Shown piece by piece: positions 54,331 through 61,596 of a stretch of 64,000 bases of DNA (within the stretch, counting starts at the first letter, position 1; each line of letters opens with the position of its first letter). The notes under the pieces were generated by a model. The model had not been told where the DNA came from, did not search any database, and saw only the letters and a list, made by a program, of their open reading frames with translations. The DNA lies in assembly GCF_021732705.1 (NCBI RefSeq), contig NZ_JAKFUM010000003.1:434001-498000 (forward strand), written 5' to 3'. The position numbers were made by a program, and so were the translations under genes. Source of the stretch: Nevskia sp. (GTDB taxonomy: Bacteria > Pseudomonadota > Gammaproteobacteria > Nevskiales > Nevskiaceae).

Positions 54331-55392
54331 ATGCAGTTTGATCTACTCGTGTTCATCGGGCGATTTCAGCCCTTTCACAACGGCCACCTTGCTGTCGTCC
54401 GCCAAGGTCTTGCCGAAGGACAGCATGTCCTGGTGTTGGCCGGTTCGGCCGACCGCCCCCGCAATATCCGTGATCCGCTGACCGCGGACGAGCGCGCCCA
54501 GATGATTCTGGCGTGCCTCACACGTGAGGAGCAATCGCGCGTCTCCATCGCGCCGCTGCGTGACGCGACGTACAACGACGCGATCTGGATCCGCAACGTG
54601 CAGGCGGCGATCTTCAGCTGTCTTCAGACCATGTTTCCGGGCCGAAAGCCGGAAGGCCTGCGGATTGGTCTGGTGGGCCACAGCAAGGATCGCAGCTCGT
54701 ATTACTTGCGGCTGTTCCCGACCTGGGGCGCCGTCAATGTTGCGAACCACGAGGGCATCAGCGCGACCGATCTCCGGAAGCTGTACTTCACGCACCCGTT
54801 CGAGCAGGGAAGAGTACCTGCCGAAGTGGCCTTGATCTTCGAACAGCGCATGCCGAGCGCAAGTTACGAAAGCTTGCTGGCCTTCGCCCGCACGTCCGCT
54901 TACGCCGAACTCAAGGCGGAGCAGGATTTCGTCAATCGGTATCGCGAGCAGTTTGCCGGCCTCAAGTATCCGCCGACTTTCAACACGGTCGATGCCGTCG
55001 TTGTCCAGAGCGGCCACGTGCTGTTGATTCGCCGTGGCGCGCGCCCCGGTCTTGGCCAGCTTGCACTGCCGGGCGGTTTCATCCACGAAGACGAGACCGC
55101 ACTCGATGCCTGCCTTCGCGAACTGCGCGAGGAAACACGGCTCAAGATTCCCGAGCCGGTGCTGCGCGGCTCGTTGACGGATCAGTGCCAGTTCGACGAT
55201 CCGTTCCGGTCCGTCCGCGGTCGCACGTTCACCACGGCATTTCGCTTCGACCTCAGGCCCGACACCACCCTTCCGAAGGTCAAGGGCGGCGACGACGCCA
55301 GGGAAGCCTTCTGGGTGCCGCTGGCACAGGTACAGCCGGCAGACATGTACGAGGACCACTACTTCATCCTTCAGAAGTTGGTGGGCCTGTAG
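54331..55392 (+). CDS. nadM: Bifunctional nicotinamide-nucleotide adenylyltransferase/Nudix hydrolase
   Basis: 353 residues. Residues 1-~185 are the adenylyltransferase: FIGRFQPFHNGHLAVV with the nucleotide-binding HxGH-like site, and VGHSKDRSSYYLRLFP and ISATDLRKLYF further on. Residues ~205-353 are a Nudix domain with GGFIHEDETALDACLRELREE (Nudix box) and ADMYEDHYFILQ at the end. It turns NMN plus ATP into NAD+; the Nudix half cleaves ADP-ribose-type compounds. This layout matches the Synechocystis slr0787-type and phage enzymes. nadV follows 67 bp later, so nicotinamide can be turned into NAD+ by two adjacent gene products. Confidence 0.95.
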   Translation: MQFDLLVFIGRFQPFHNGHLAVVRQGLAEGQHVLVLAGSADRPRNIRDPLTADERAQMILACLTREEQSRVSIAPLRDATYNDAIWIRNVQAAIFSCLQTMFPGRKPEGLRIGLVGHSKDRSSYYLRLFPTWGAVNVANHEGISATDLRKLYFTHPFEQGRVPAEVALIFEQRMPSASYESLLAFARTSAYAELKAEQDFVNRYREQFAGLKYPPTFNTVDAVVVQSGHVLLIRRGARPGLGQLALPGGFIHEDETALDACLRELREETRLKIPEPVLRGSLTDQCQFDDPFRSVRGRTFTTAFRFDLRPDTTLPKVKGGDDAREAFWVPLAQVQPADMYEDHYFILQKLVGL

Positions 55393-55417
55393 CACGATAG
55401 CTTGTTCAATCCGTCGG

Positions 55418-55459
55418 GATAGACCCGGCGGCCATCCATCAACGTAGAGGAGTTCTACG
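55418..55459 (+). promoter_or_regulatory. nadV leader: GGATAGACC motif and Shine-Dalgarno hairpin
   Basis: GGATAGACC is at 55418-55426, followed by CCGGCGG. CGTAGA-GGAGT-TCTACG at 55443-55459 is a perfect 6-bp hairpin whose loop is the Shine-Dalgarno GGAG, and it touches the ATG at 55460. It repeats the arrangement seen before nadM although the arm sequences differ, which points to selection for the structure. Confidence 0.7.
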
Positions 55460-56890
55460 ATGACGCTTCACGATCGCAAGAATCTGATTCTCAACACCGA
55501 CAGTTACAAGCTGAGCCACTTCCTCCAGTATCCCGAGGGCACGGAGGTCATCAACAGCTACATCGAGCCGCGTGGCGGCGGCCTGAAGGACGTCGTCTTC
55601 TTCGGCCTTCAGGCGTTCGTCAAGGCGTATCTGAGCCAGCCCATCACGCGGGCGGCCATCGACGAGGCCGAGGAACTGGCGATGGCGCATGTCGGCTACT
55701 TCAACCGGGCTGGCTGGGAACGGATACTCGAAAGGCACGAGGGCTTCCTGCCCCTGGAGATCGAGGCGGTTCCCGAAGGTACCGTGCTCGACACCCGCAT
55801 TCCCGTGGTGCAGATTCGGAACAGCGATCCCACGTTGCCGTGGCTGCCGAGCTACCTCGAAACGGCATTGCTGCGTGCCGTCTGGTACCCGACCACCGTT
55901 GCCAGCCTGAGCTTTGCCTGCAAGAAGGAATTGCGGCGATATCTCGACGAGACCAGTGATGATCCGGCCGCCGCGCTGCCGTTCCAGCTGCATGACTTTG
56001 GTGCGCGCGGCGCAGCCTCCGAGGAGGCGGCCGGCCTTGGCGGCGCCGGCCATCTGTTGAACTTCCTCGGCACGGACACGCTTGCGGCGCTGTCGGTCGC
56101 GCGAGAGTTCTACGACGAGCCGCTGGCCGGTTTCAGCATTCCGGCCAGCGAGCACAGCACGATGACCAGCTGGGGCAAGCCGGGCGAAGCCGAGGCCTAT
56201 CGCAACATGATCGAGCGCTTCGCCGGGCCCGGGAAGATCGTCGCTTTCGTGGTCGACAGCTATGACCTGTGGAACGCGGTCGATCACATCGTTGGCGTCG
56301 AACTCAAGTCGCTGATCGAAAGCACCGGCGGCCGCGTCGTGATCCGTCCGGACAGCGGCGATCCGATCGCCGTGCTTCCGCGCTTGATCGAGCACCTGAT
56401 GAAGCGCTTCGGCCATCGCGTGAACGGGAAGGGCTATCGCGTGCTGCCGGACTTCATCCGCGTCATTCAGGGTGATGGCGTCAATCTGGAGAGCCTGCCC
56501 CGGATTCTCGAAGCGCTGAAAATTCGCGGTATCGCCACCGAAAATGCCGCATTCGGCATGGGCGGTGGCCTGTTGCAGAAGGTTGATCGAGACACGATGA
56601 AGTGGGCGATGAAGGCCAGTCAGGCCGTGATCAACGGTCAGCCGCGCGACATCTTCAAGGACCCGGTGACGGATCCCGGCAAGCGCAGCAAGGCGGGACG
56701 CTGGGCCGTGGTACGCAAGGCCAATGGCTATGAGGGTGTACGAATCGAGGAACTGGCCGGCCGTGAAAATCTGCTTCGGCCGGTATTCCGGAATGGCAGG
56801 CTGCTGGTCGATGATCGGTTCGCCGAGCTGCGGACACGTACGGCGGCCGAGTTCGAACGGCTGATCACCGCCCCGCACGCTGGCCACTGA
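55460..56890 (+). CDS. nadV: Nicotinamide phosphoribosyltransferase
   Basis: 476 residues. NLILNTDSYKLSHFLQYPEGTEVINSYIEPRGG at the N terminus, HDFGARGAASEEAAGLGGAGHL, SIPASEHSTMTSWGKPGEAEAY and VVIRPDSGDP mark the NadV/NAMPT branch rather than PncB. It joins nicotinamide and PRPP to NMN, so it salvages nicotinamide without a deamidase. It works with the product of nadM just upstream. In phages the same pair forms an NAD+ reconstitution pathway that defeats NAD-depleting defence; whether this chromosomal pair has a related role is open. Confidence 0.95.
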   Translation: MTLHDRKNLILNTDSYKLSHFLQYPEGTEVINSYIEPRGGGLKDVVFFGLQAFVKAYLSQPITRAAIDEAEELAMAHVGYFNRAGWERILERHEGFLPLEIEAVPEGTVLDTRIPVVQIRNSDPTLPWLPSYLETALLRAVWYPTTVASLSFACKKELRRYLDETSDDPAAALPFQLHDFGARGAASEEAAGLGGAGHLLNFLGTDTLAALSVAREFYDEPLAGFSIPASEHSTMTSWGKPGEAEAYRNMIERFAGPGKIVAFVVDSYDLWNAVDHIVGVELKSLIESTGGRVVIRPDSGDPIAVLPRLIEHLMKRFGHRVNGKGYRVLPDFIRVIQGDGVNLESLPRILEALKIRGIATENAAFGMGGGLLQKVDRDTMKWAMKASQAVINGQPRDIFKDPVTDPGKRSKAGRWAVVRKANGYEGVRIEELAGRENLLRPVFRNGRLLVDDRFAELRTRTAAEFERLITAPHAGH

Positions 56891-56931
56891 CTCTGTTCGA
56901 ATGCCAGCGCACGCGGGAGGTGGAGCACGTG

Positions 56932-57377
56932 ATGGAACCGCGGTTCTGGGAGATCATCGTCAACGATGTCGATGATTCGGTCTAGGCCCGGCGAAACTCG
57001 CAGATCAAGCGCGCGCAGGGTTCAAGGAAACCGAGCGCAAGACCAAGCTTGCTACCGAAGACAAGAAGCAGTTGATCCGTGGAGCCCCGTTCGACGGGAA
57101 GCGATACCGGCTCGATGCGCGTCACTCGATCGGGTGCGTGAATATGGCAGGCCGGATCGAGATCGTCTCGATCGATGGTTCGGCTGGTCTGCCGGCAGCA
57201 CGAGCGATGGTGCTTCAGCGTGCCGCAACGCGTGTGGGACTTGGAGTGCAGCCTGCTTCGAGCTATCGTCTGAGTCGCCTCGATCACGACGCCGGGCGCT
57301 TGCCGCGAGAATTCAACTTCTTGGTGAATTCTCGGCGTGCGATGGCCGAGCGCTCAGCTCACTCTCCCATGTTGTGA
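56932..57377 (+). pseudogene. Decayed gene remnant
   Basis: An ATG at 56932 begins MEPRFWEIIVNDVDDSV and stops at TAG 56983. From 56976 another frame continues with coding-like text (LADQARAGFKETERKTKLATEDKKQLIRGAPFDGKRYRLDARH, written here in two halves: LADQARAGFKETERKTK and LATEDKKQLIRGAPFDGK) to about 57150, then loses character. This looks like a frameshifted, truncated gene. The N terminus vaguely resembles DUF4240 (RFWEII) proteins. I cannot assign a function. Confidence 0.35.
57306..57334. repeat. Perfect 10-bp inverted repeat
   Basis: CGAGAATTCA / TGAATTCTCG with a 9-base loop, inside the remnant region between nadV and the SRPBCC gene. It is unusually AT-rich compared with its surroundings. 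It may be a terminator without T run or the scar of an inserted element. Confidence 0.5.
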
Positions 57378-57449
57378 CGCGGCTATGTGTGATGGATGCT
57401 GTCATGCAGGCAGGATCGACCTGCACATCCCAAGCTGTAGGAGCACTCG

Positions 57450-57911
57450 ATGTCATCGAAGAAGCGTATCCAGTTCACGACCATCATCAACGCTCCGGTA
57501 GCCGTCGTCTGGCGTCATGTCATCTCGCCCGATAGCTACAGGCATTGGGCGGCAGCCTTCTCGGAAGGATCACATTTCGAGGGGTCCTGGGCGCAGGGTT
57601 CGGGAATTCGGTTCCTGTCTCCAACCGGAGATGGCATGGTGGCCGAGATCGCCGAGAACATCGCGCACGAGCGCATTTCCATTCGCCACTTCGGCTTCAT
57701 CATGAATGGAGTCGAAGACACGACCAGTGATGCCGTCAAGGCTTGGGCGCCGGCGTTCGAGACCTATACGTTCGTCGCCCTGCGCGAAGGCACCCAGATG
57801 GTGGTTGATCAGGACGTTGCGGCTGAATGGGAGCAGTACATCAGTGAAGCCTGGCCGAAGGCGCTAGCACTGCTCAAGGCGCTGAGCGAGTCCTCTGCGG
57901 CCGAGACCTGA
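57450..57911 (+). CDS. SRPBCC-family protein
   Basis: 153 residues starting at ATG 57450 with the Shine-Dalgarno TAGGAG eight bases before. The START/Bet v1-like fold begins RIQFTTIINAPVAVVWRHVISPDSYRHWAAAF and closes with a long C-terminal helix (EWEQYISEAWPKALALLKALS), typical of AHSA1/polyketide-cyclase-like proteins. Ligand unknown. An inverted repeat TGCAGG/CCTGCA lies 25 bp upstream of the start. It is the last solid gene of the plus-strand accessory strip. Confidence 0.83.
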   Translation: MSSKKRIQFTTIINAPVAVVWRHVISPDSYRHWAAAFSEGSHFEGSWAQGSGIRFLSPTGDGMVAEIAENIAHERISIRHFGFIMNGVEDTTSDAVKAWAPAFETYTFVALREGTQMVVDQDVAAEWEQYISEAWPKALALLKALSESSAAET

Positions 57912-58491
57912 TCGACGCGCCGGCCTTCTTCGCCGGATCAACGCCGACTCGCGCCTGCGCGGGAGGTGGTGGTCTCGACGTCATGGCGCAATGCGAATCG
58001 GAATGCGCGGGAGATCGGCACACTGTCCGATCGCGCGGATGCGCGCTTCGATTGGCCGATGCGTATCGAACCGGGCATCGGTCAGCCGGTCGACCAGCAG
58101 AGCAGACAGACCCCGCACGGAGCATCCGCAATTCGCGGGTGTCATCCACCAGCGACTGATCTGCAACCGCATCGGCCGACGGGCGACTCGGCTGCACGGA
58201 GGTGCTGGCCGCGCCTCGCCGACATCCAGTGTCGCTGAGCGCTGCGTGAGCTGGCTCCCGGTACGGTTCGATACCGGCCTCCAATGCGGCCGAGTCAACG
58301 CGTATGCCGACTGCGGCTTCTGGGAGCCGTGACGTGCGTCGCCGTAGTCGATCGCGAGTTGTCACGAACTCCCGCGGCGCCCCGCGACTGAGGGTCACGT
58401 CGGTCAATGCCTCGCAGACAGGAAGCTGTAAAGTGCAGCGGTGGTTCGCATCCAAGGAAGCTCGAGCGGCGGCGACCGAACTGCGAGTCCC
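57912..58491. other. 580 bp without a recognisable gene
   Basis: Between the convergent SRPBCC and CmtD-like genes. Open frames on both strands translate to Arg/Ser/Pro-rich text without motifs, as expected for non-coding GC-rich DNA. No terminator with a T run and no transposase fragment was found. Confidence 0.5.
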
Positions 58492-59214
58492 TTAAGCCAG
58501 TTCGATGTCACCGAAGGTCAGGTGCTCCCACATGCGCTCGTAGACGCGGCCGGCCGTGACCTGGCGCGCCACCGTTTCGTCCGGCGTCAGCAGCGTGTGG
58601 TCACCATCCTGACCCAGGCTCATCAATCCTGTCTCGACTCTTGCGGCTTCTTCGAGAAACCACGACAGCGCAAGCGCTTCGACCAGGTCGATTCCGACGA
58701 CGACTGCGCCATTGGCACGCATCACCAGCGCATTGCCACTGCCGAGCGTTTCGGCCAGCCGCGCAGCCGCGGCATCGTCGCGCAGCAGGCGCGGGTCGTC
58801 CCAGAGCACCGGGCCGGAGCCGTCCGGCTTGGCGAAGTAGGCGCCGAAGCCGTGTCGCGCGCGCGGCGTGCGCTTCAGCAGCGCCAGCAGGCCGGTCTGC
58901 GGCGGCATGATCCGGCAGATCGCGCCGACTTCCGGCCGGCGCGCATAGACCTGCTGATGGATGCGCACTTCGCCGAGCACGCCATCCGGCAGCGGTCCGG
59001 AGGTGCGGACGACGCTGCCGGTGTCAGTCGGCAGCAGGGTGCCCATCGGCTTCGCGGCACAGACCAGGAAGTGCTCGACATCGAGCCGGACGCTGCAATG
59101 CCCGTAGGCATGGACGAGGCCGCTGCGGGCCAGCGCGCGCGCCGCCTGGCGCAGCGCGCGTTCGGTGTTTTCGGTGGCGACAGGGGTATTCGGGAACGCG
59201 CTCACGACATTCAT
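58492..59214 (-). CDS. Class II aldolase/adducin-fold protein, CmtD-like decarboxylase candidate
   Basis: About 240 residues from ATG 59214 (TTG 59229 possible). The fold is visible from LRQAARALARSGLVHAYGHCSVRLD through FLVCAAKPMGTLLPTD and ALVMRANGAVVVGIDLVEAL. In standard members the zinc ligands sit in an H-x-H after the 'aICr' strand and in 'rnHG'; here the text is AICRIMPPQTG and MRANGAVVVG, so both sites look altered. In p-cumate degradation CmtD, a protein of this family, decarboxylates the ring-cleavage product. The adjacent aldolase, dehydrogenase, CoA ligase and Rieske genes support such a role. It is divergent from that operon. Confidence 0.75.
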   Translation of the reverse strand: MNVVSAFPNTPVATENTERALRQAARALARSGLVHAYGHCSVRLDVEHFLVCAAKPMGTLLPTDTGSVVRTSGPLPDGVLGEVRIHQQVYARRPEVGAICRIMPPQTGLLALLKRTPRARHGFGAYFAKPDGSGPVLWDDPRLLRDDAAAARLAETLGSGNALVMRANGAVVVGIDLVEALALSWFLEEAARVETGLMSLGQDGDHTLLTPDETVARQVTAGRVYERMWEHLTFGDIELA

Positions 59215-59239
59215 TTCCTGACCGATCAAGAGGTTCGAT

Positions 59240-59252
59240 TTGTAACTTACAA
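59240..59252. promoter_or_regulatory. TTGTAA-C-TTACAA palindrome, operator candidate
   Basis: A perfect 13-base palindrome 26 bp upstream of the CmtD-like start, in the divergent control region. Its TGT...ACA form is like GntR-family operators. No regulator gene lies in the window beside it. Confidence 0.45.
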
Positions 59253-59344
59253 GCCGTACAGCCGGAATGTTGAAAGCTGTGTCGGGAGATAGTACGGTAC
59301 CTGCCTGACGGGTGGCGAGTGCGCTGCGAGCCGACGCCCAACGT

Positions 59345-59524
59345 CAAAAGCAACCGTTCAACGCAAAGGCGTAAAGAACGGCCAAAACGAGGACGCAAAG
59401 GAAAGCCAAGAAAGAAGAATAATGCTTCGAGTAAAAGCGGCCCTGCAGTTTCGATCCCTTACTTTCTGTAGCTGTTCTTTGCATCCTTTTTGTTCCCTTT
59501 GCGCCTTTGCGTTGAACTTTTGCT
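59345..59524. repeat. MITE-like inverted-repeat element in the divergent promoter region
   Basis: About 180 bp. The left arm (from 59345) contains TTCAACGCAAAGGCG, AAAACGAGGA and CGCAAAGGA. The right arm (59461-59524) carries the complement in reverse order (CTTTGCATCC, TTTGCGCCTTTGCG, TTGAACTTTTGC). Outer ~20 bases match nearly perfectly, inner parts at about three of four positions. It is AT-rich compared with the genome, and GCAAAGGCGCAAAG-type repeats are widespread in bacterial intergenic DNA. It encodes no transposase. Confidence 0.8.
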
Positions 59525-59557
59525 GTCGCCATGGCAACACCAACGAGACAAGCCGAC

Positions 59558-60505
59558 ATGAGCAACAAGATCCGCTGCGCGATCATCGGCCCCGGGAACA
59601 TCGGGACCGACCTGCTGTACAAGTTGAAGCGTTCGGCCGTGCTGGAGCCGGTGTGGATGGTCGGCGTCGATCCGGAATCCGAAGGTCTGGCCCGGGCTCG
59701 CGAATACGGCCTGCAGACGACCTCCGACGGCGTCGCCGGCCTGCTGCCGCACGTGCTGGCCGATGGCGTGCAGATCGCCTTCGATGCCACCAGCGCCTAC
59801 GTCCACAAGGCCAACTCCGACGCGCTCACCGCGCTCGGCGTACTGATGATCGATCTGACGCCGGCGGCGATCGGCCCGTTCTGCGTGCCGCCGATCAACC
59901 TGAAGCGCCATGCCGGCTCCGGCGAGCGCAACGTCAACATGGTCACCTGCGGTGGCCAGGCGACGATTCCGATGGTCTACGCCGTCTCCCGCGTGCAGCC
60001 GGTCAAGTACGCCGAGATCGTCGCGACGGTCGCCTCGAAGTCGATCGGCCCCGGCACCCGCAAGAACATCGACGAGTTCACCCGCACCACGGCTGCGGCC
60101 GTGAAGAGCGTCGGCGGTGCCGAGCGCGGCAAGGCGATCATCATCGTCAACCCGGCCGAGCCGCCGCTGATCATGCGCGACACCGTCCACTGCCTGACGG
60201 TCGACGCGCCGAAGCAGAAAGAGATCGAGGAATCGGTCCGCGACATGCTCGCCGAAGTCCAGAAGTACGTCCCCGGCTACCGGGTGATGAACGGCCCAGT
60301 CTTCGACGGCAACCGCGTCACCACCTTCCTGCAGGTGGAAGGCTTGGGCGACTACCTGCCGAAGTACGCCGGCAACCTCGACATCATGACCGCCGCCGCC
60401 GCACGCACCGCCGAGATGTTCGCCGAAGAAATCCATGCCGCCGAGAGGCGTGAGGCGGAAGGCGTGAGGCGTGACAGCAACGCCGTCGCGAAGGACCAGG
60501 CCTGA
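59558..60505 (+). CDS. Acetaldehyde dehydrogenase (acylating) of meta-cleavage pathways
   Basis: 315 residues from ATG 59558 ([19 protein letters not shown], the family's usual start; ATG 59531 is nearer the repeat). Rossmann motif GPGNIG, the active-site Cys in [13 protein letters not shown], and the dimer segment [19 protein letters not shown]. It converts acetaldehyde, CoA and NAD+ to acetyl-CoA and forms a channelling complex with the aldolase encoded next (MhpF/BphJ/CmtH type). The last ~20 residues ([13 protein letters not shown]...) derive from a heptamer repeat and extend the normal C terminus. Confidence 0.95.
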   Translation: MSNKIRCAIIGPGNIGTDLLYKLKRSAVLEPVWMVGVDPESEGLARAREYGLQTTSDGVAGLLPHVLADGVQIAFDATSAYVHKANSDALTALGVLMIDLTPAAIGPFCVPPINLKRHAGSGERNVNMVTCGGQATIPMVYAVSRVQPVKYAEIVATVASKSIGPGTRKNIDEFTRTTAAAVKSVGGAERGKAIIIVNPAEPPLIMRDTVHCLTVDAPKQKEIEESVRDMLAEVQKYVPGYRVMNGPVFDGNRVTTFLQVEGLGDYLPKYAGNLDIMTAAAARTAEMFAEEIHAAERREAEGVRRDSNAVAKDQA

Positions 60506-60548
60506 CCCTGCGGCTGTTCCGCCTCACTCCTCACCCCTCACCCCTCAC
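60445..60548. repeat. Inverted pair of GGCGTGA-type heptamer repeats at the dehydrogenase/aldolase junction
   Basis: Left arm 60445-60475 (GAGGCGTGAGGCGGAAGGCG...) lies in the dehydrogenase coding end; right arm 60519-60548 (CGCCTCACTCCTCACCCCTC...) ends 9 bp before the aldolase ATG. The arms can pair over ~30 bases. The same design occurs at the pyrB/pyrX junction, down to the RREA peptide. Confidence 0.7.
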
Positions 60549-60557
60549 GAGTAAGCC

Positions 60558-61592
60558 ATGAATCTGAAAGGCATCGCGGTCAAGACCCATGACATGTCGC
60601 TGCGTGACGGCATGCACCCGAAGCGCCACCAGATCAGCATCGAACAGATGCAGAAGATCGCCACTGGCCTCGATGCCGCCGGCGTGCCGCTGATCGAAGT
60701 CACCCACGGCGATGGTCTCGGCGGTGGCAGCGTCAACTACGGCTTCGCCGCCGCCAGCGACGAGGACTACCTCCGCGCCGTCATCCCGCTTCTCAAGCAG
60801 GCCAAAGTCTCCGCCCTGCTGATCCCGGGCATCGGCACCGTCGACGACCTGAAAGTGGCCGCCGACTGCGGAATCCACACGGTCCGGGTCGCCACCCACT
60901 GCACCGAGGCCGATGTCAGCGAGCAGCACATCGTCGCGGGCAGAAAGCTCAACCTCGACACCGTCGGCTTCCTGATGATGGCTCACATGAGCGAGCCGGA
61001 AGCGCTGCTCAAGCAGGCCCGACTGATGGAGAGCTACGGCGCCCAGACCATCTACGTCACCGACTCGGCCGGCTACATGCTGCCGGACGATGTCACGGCC
61101 AGAATCGGCCACCTGCGCCAGCACCTGAACCCGGACACCGAACTCGGCTTCCATGGTCACCACAACCTGTCGATGGGCGTGTCGAACAGCCTCGCCGCCA
61201 TCGAAGCGGGTGCGCGGCGCATCGACTGCGCCTGCGGCGGCATGGGCGCCGGTGCCGGCAACACGCCGCTCGAAGTGTTCATCGCGGTGGCCAACCGGAT
61301 GGGTATCGAGACCGGGGTCGACCTGTTCAAGGTCACCGATGTTGCAGAAGACCTGGTCACCCCGATCCTCGACTTCCCGGTGCGCATCGACCGCAACTCG
61401 CTGACGCTCGGCTATGCCGGCGTCTACTCGAGCTTCCTGCTGTTCGCCCGCCGCGCCGAAGCCAAGTACGGCGTGCCGGCAAGAGAAATCCTGATCGAGC
61501 TGGGCCGCCTGAAGATGGTCGGCGGTCAGGAAGACATGATTGAAGACACCGCCATCAACATGGCTCGCGAGCGTGGGCTGCTGGCAGCCTGA
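60558..61592 (+). CDS. 4-hydroxy-2-oxovalerate aldolase
   Basis: 344 residues. TIM-barrel HMG-like aldolase: [13 protein letters not shown] at the first strand, [16 protein letters not shown], and the metal-binding HGHHNLSMG. It also has the long C-terminal DRE-TIM communication region with [13 protein letters not shown]. It splits 4-hydroxy-2-oxovalerate (or the isobutyl analogue side products) into pyruvate and acetaldehyde and hands the aldehyde to the preceding dehydrogenase (MhpE/BphI/CmtG type). No standard Shine-Dalgarno precedes ATG 60558; the heptamer repeat arm is there instead. Confidence 0.96.
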   Translation: MNLKGIAVKTHDMSLRDGMHPKRHQISIEQMQKIATGLDAAGVPLIEVTHGDGLGGGSVNYGFAAASDEDYLRAVIPLLKQAKVSALLIPGIGTVDDLKVAADCGIHTVRVATHCTEADVSEQHIVAGRKLNLDTVGFLMMAHMSEPEALLKQARLMESYGAQTIYVTDSAGYMLPDDVTARIGHLRQHLNPDTELGFHGHHNLSMGVSNSLAAIEAGARRIDCACGGMGAGAGNTPLEVFIAVANRMGIETGVDLFKVTDVAEDLVTPILDFPVRIDRNSLTLGYAGVYSSFLLFARRAEAKYGVPAREILIELGRLKMVGGQEDMIEDTAINMARERGLLAA

Positions 61593-61596
61593 GATC

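Noticed and set aside
54331-56890. Prophage carrying the nadM-nadV pair
   Set aside because: No structural, lysis, replication or integrase genes are nearby. Only the gene pair itself recalls phages.
50093-58491. Integron cassette array
   Set aside because: All genes share an orientation and have mixed functions, but I could not find attC-like RYYYAAC...GTRRRY pairs at the gene ends, nor an intI gene. The gaps are also longer than cassette spacers.
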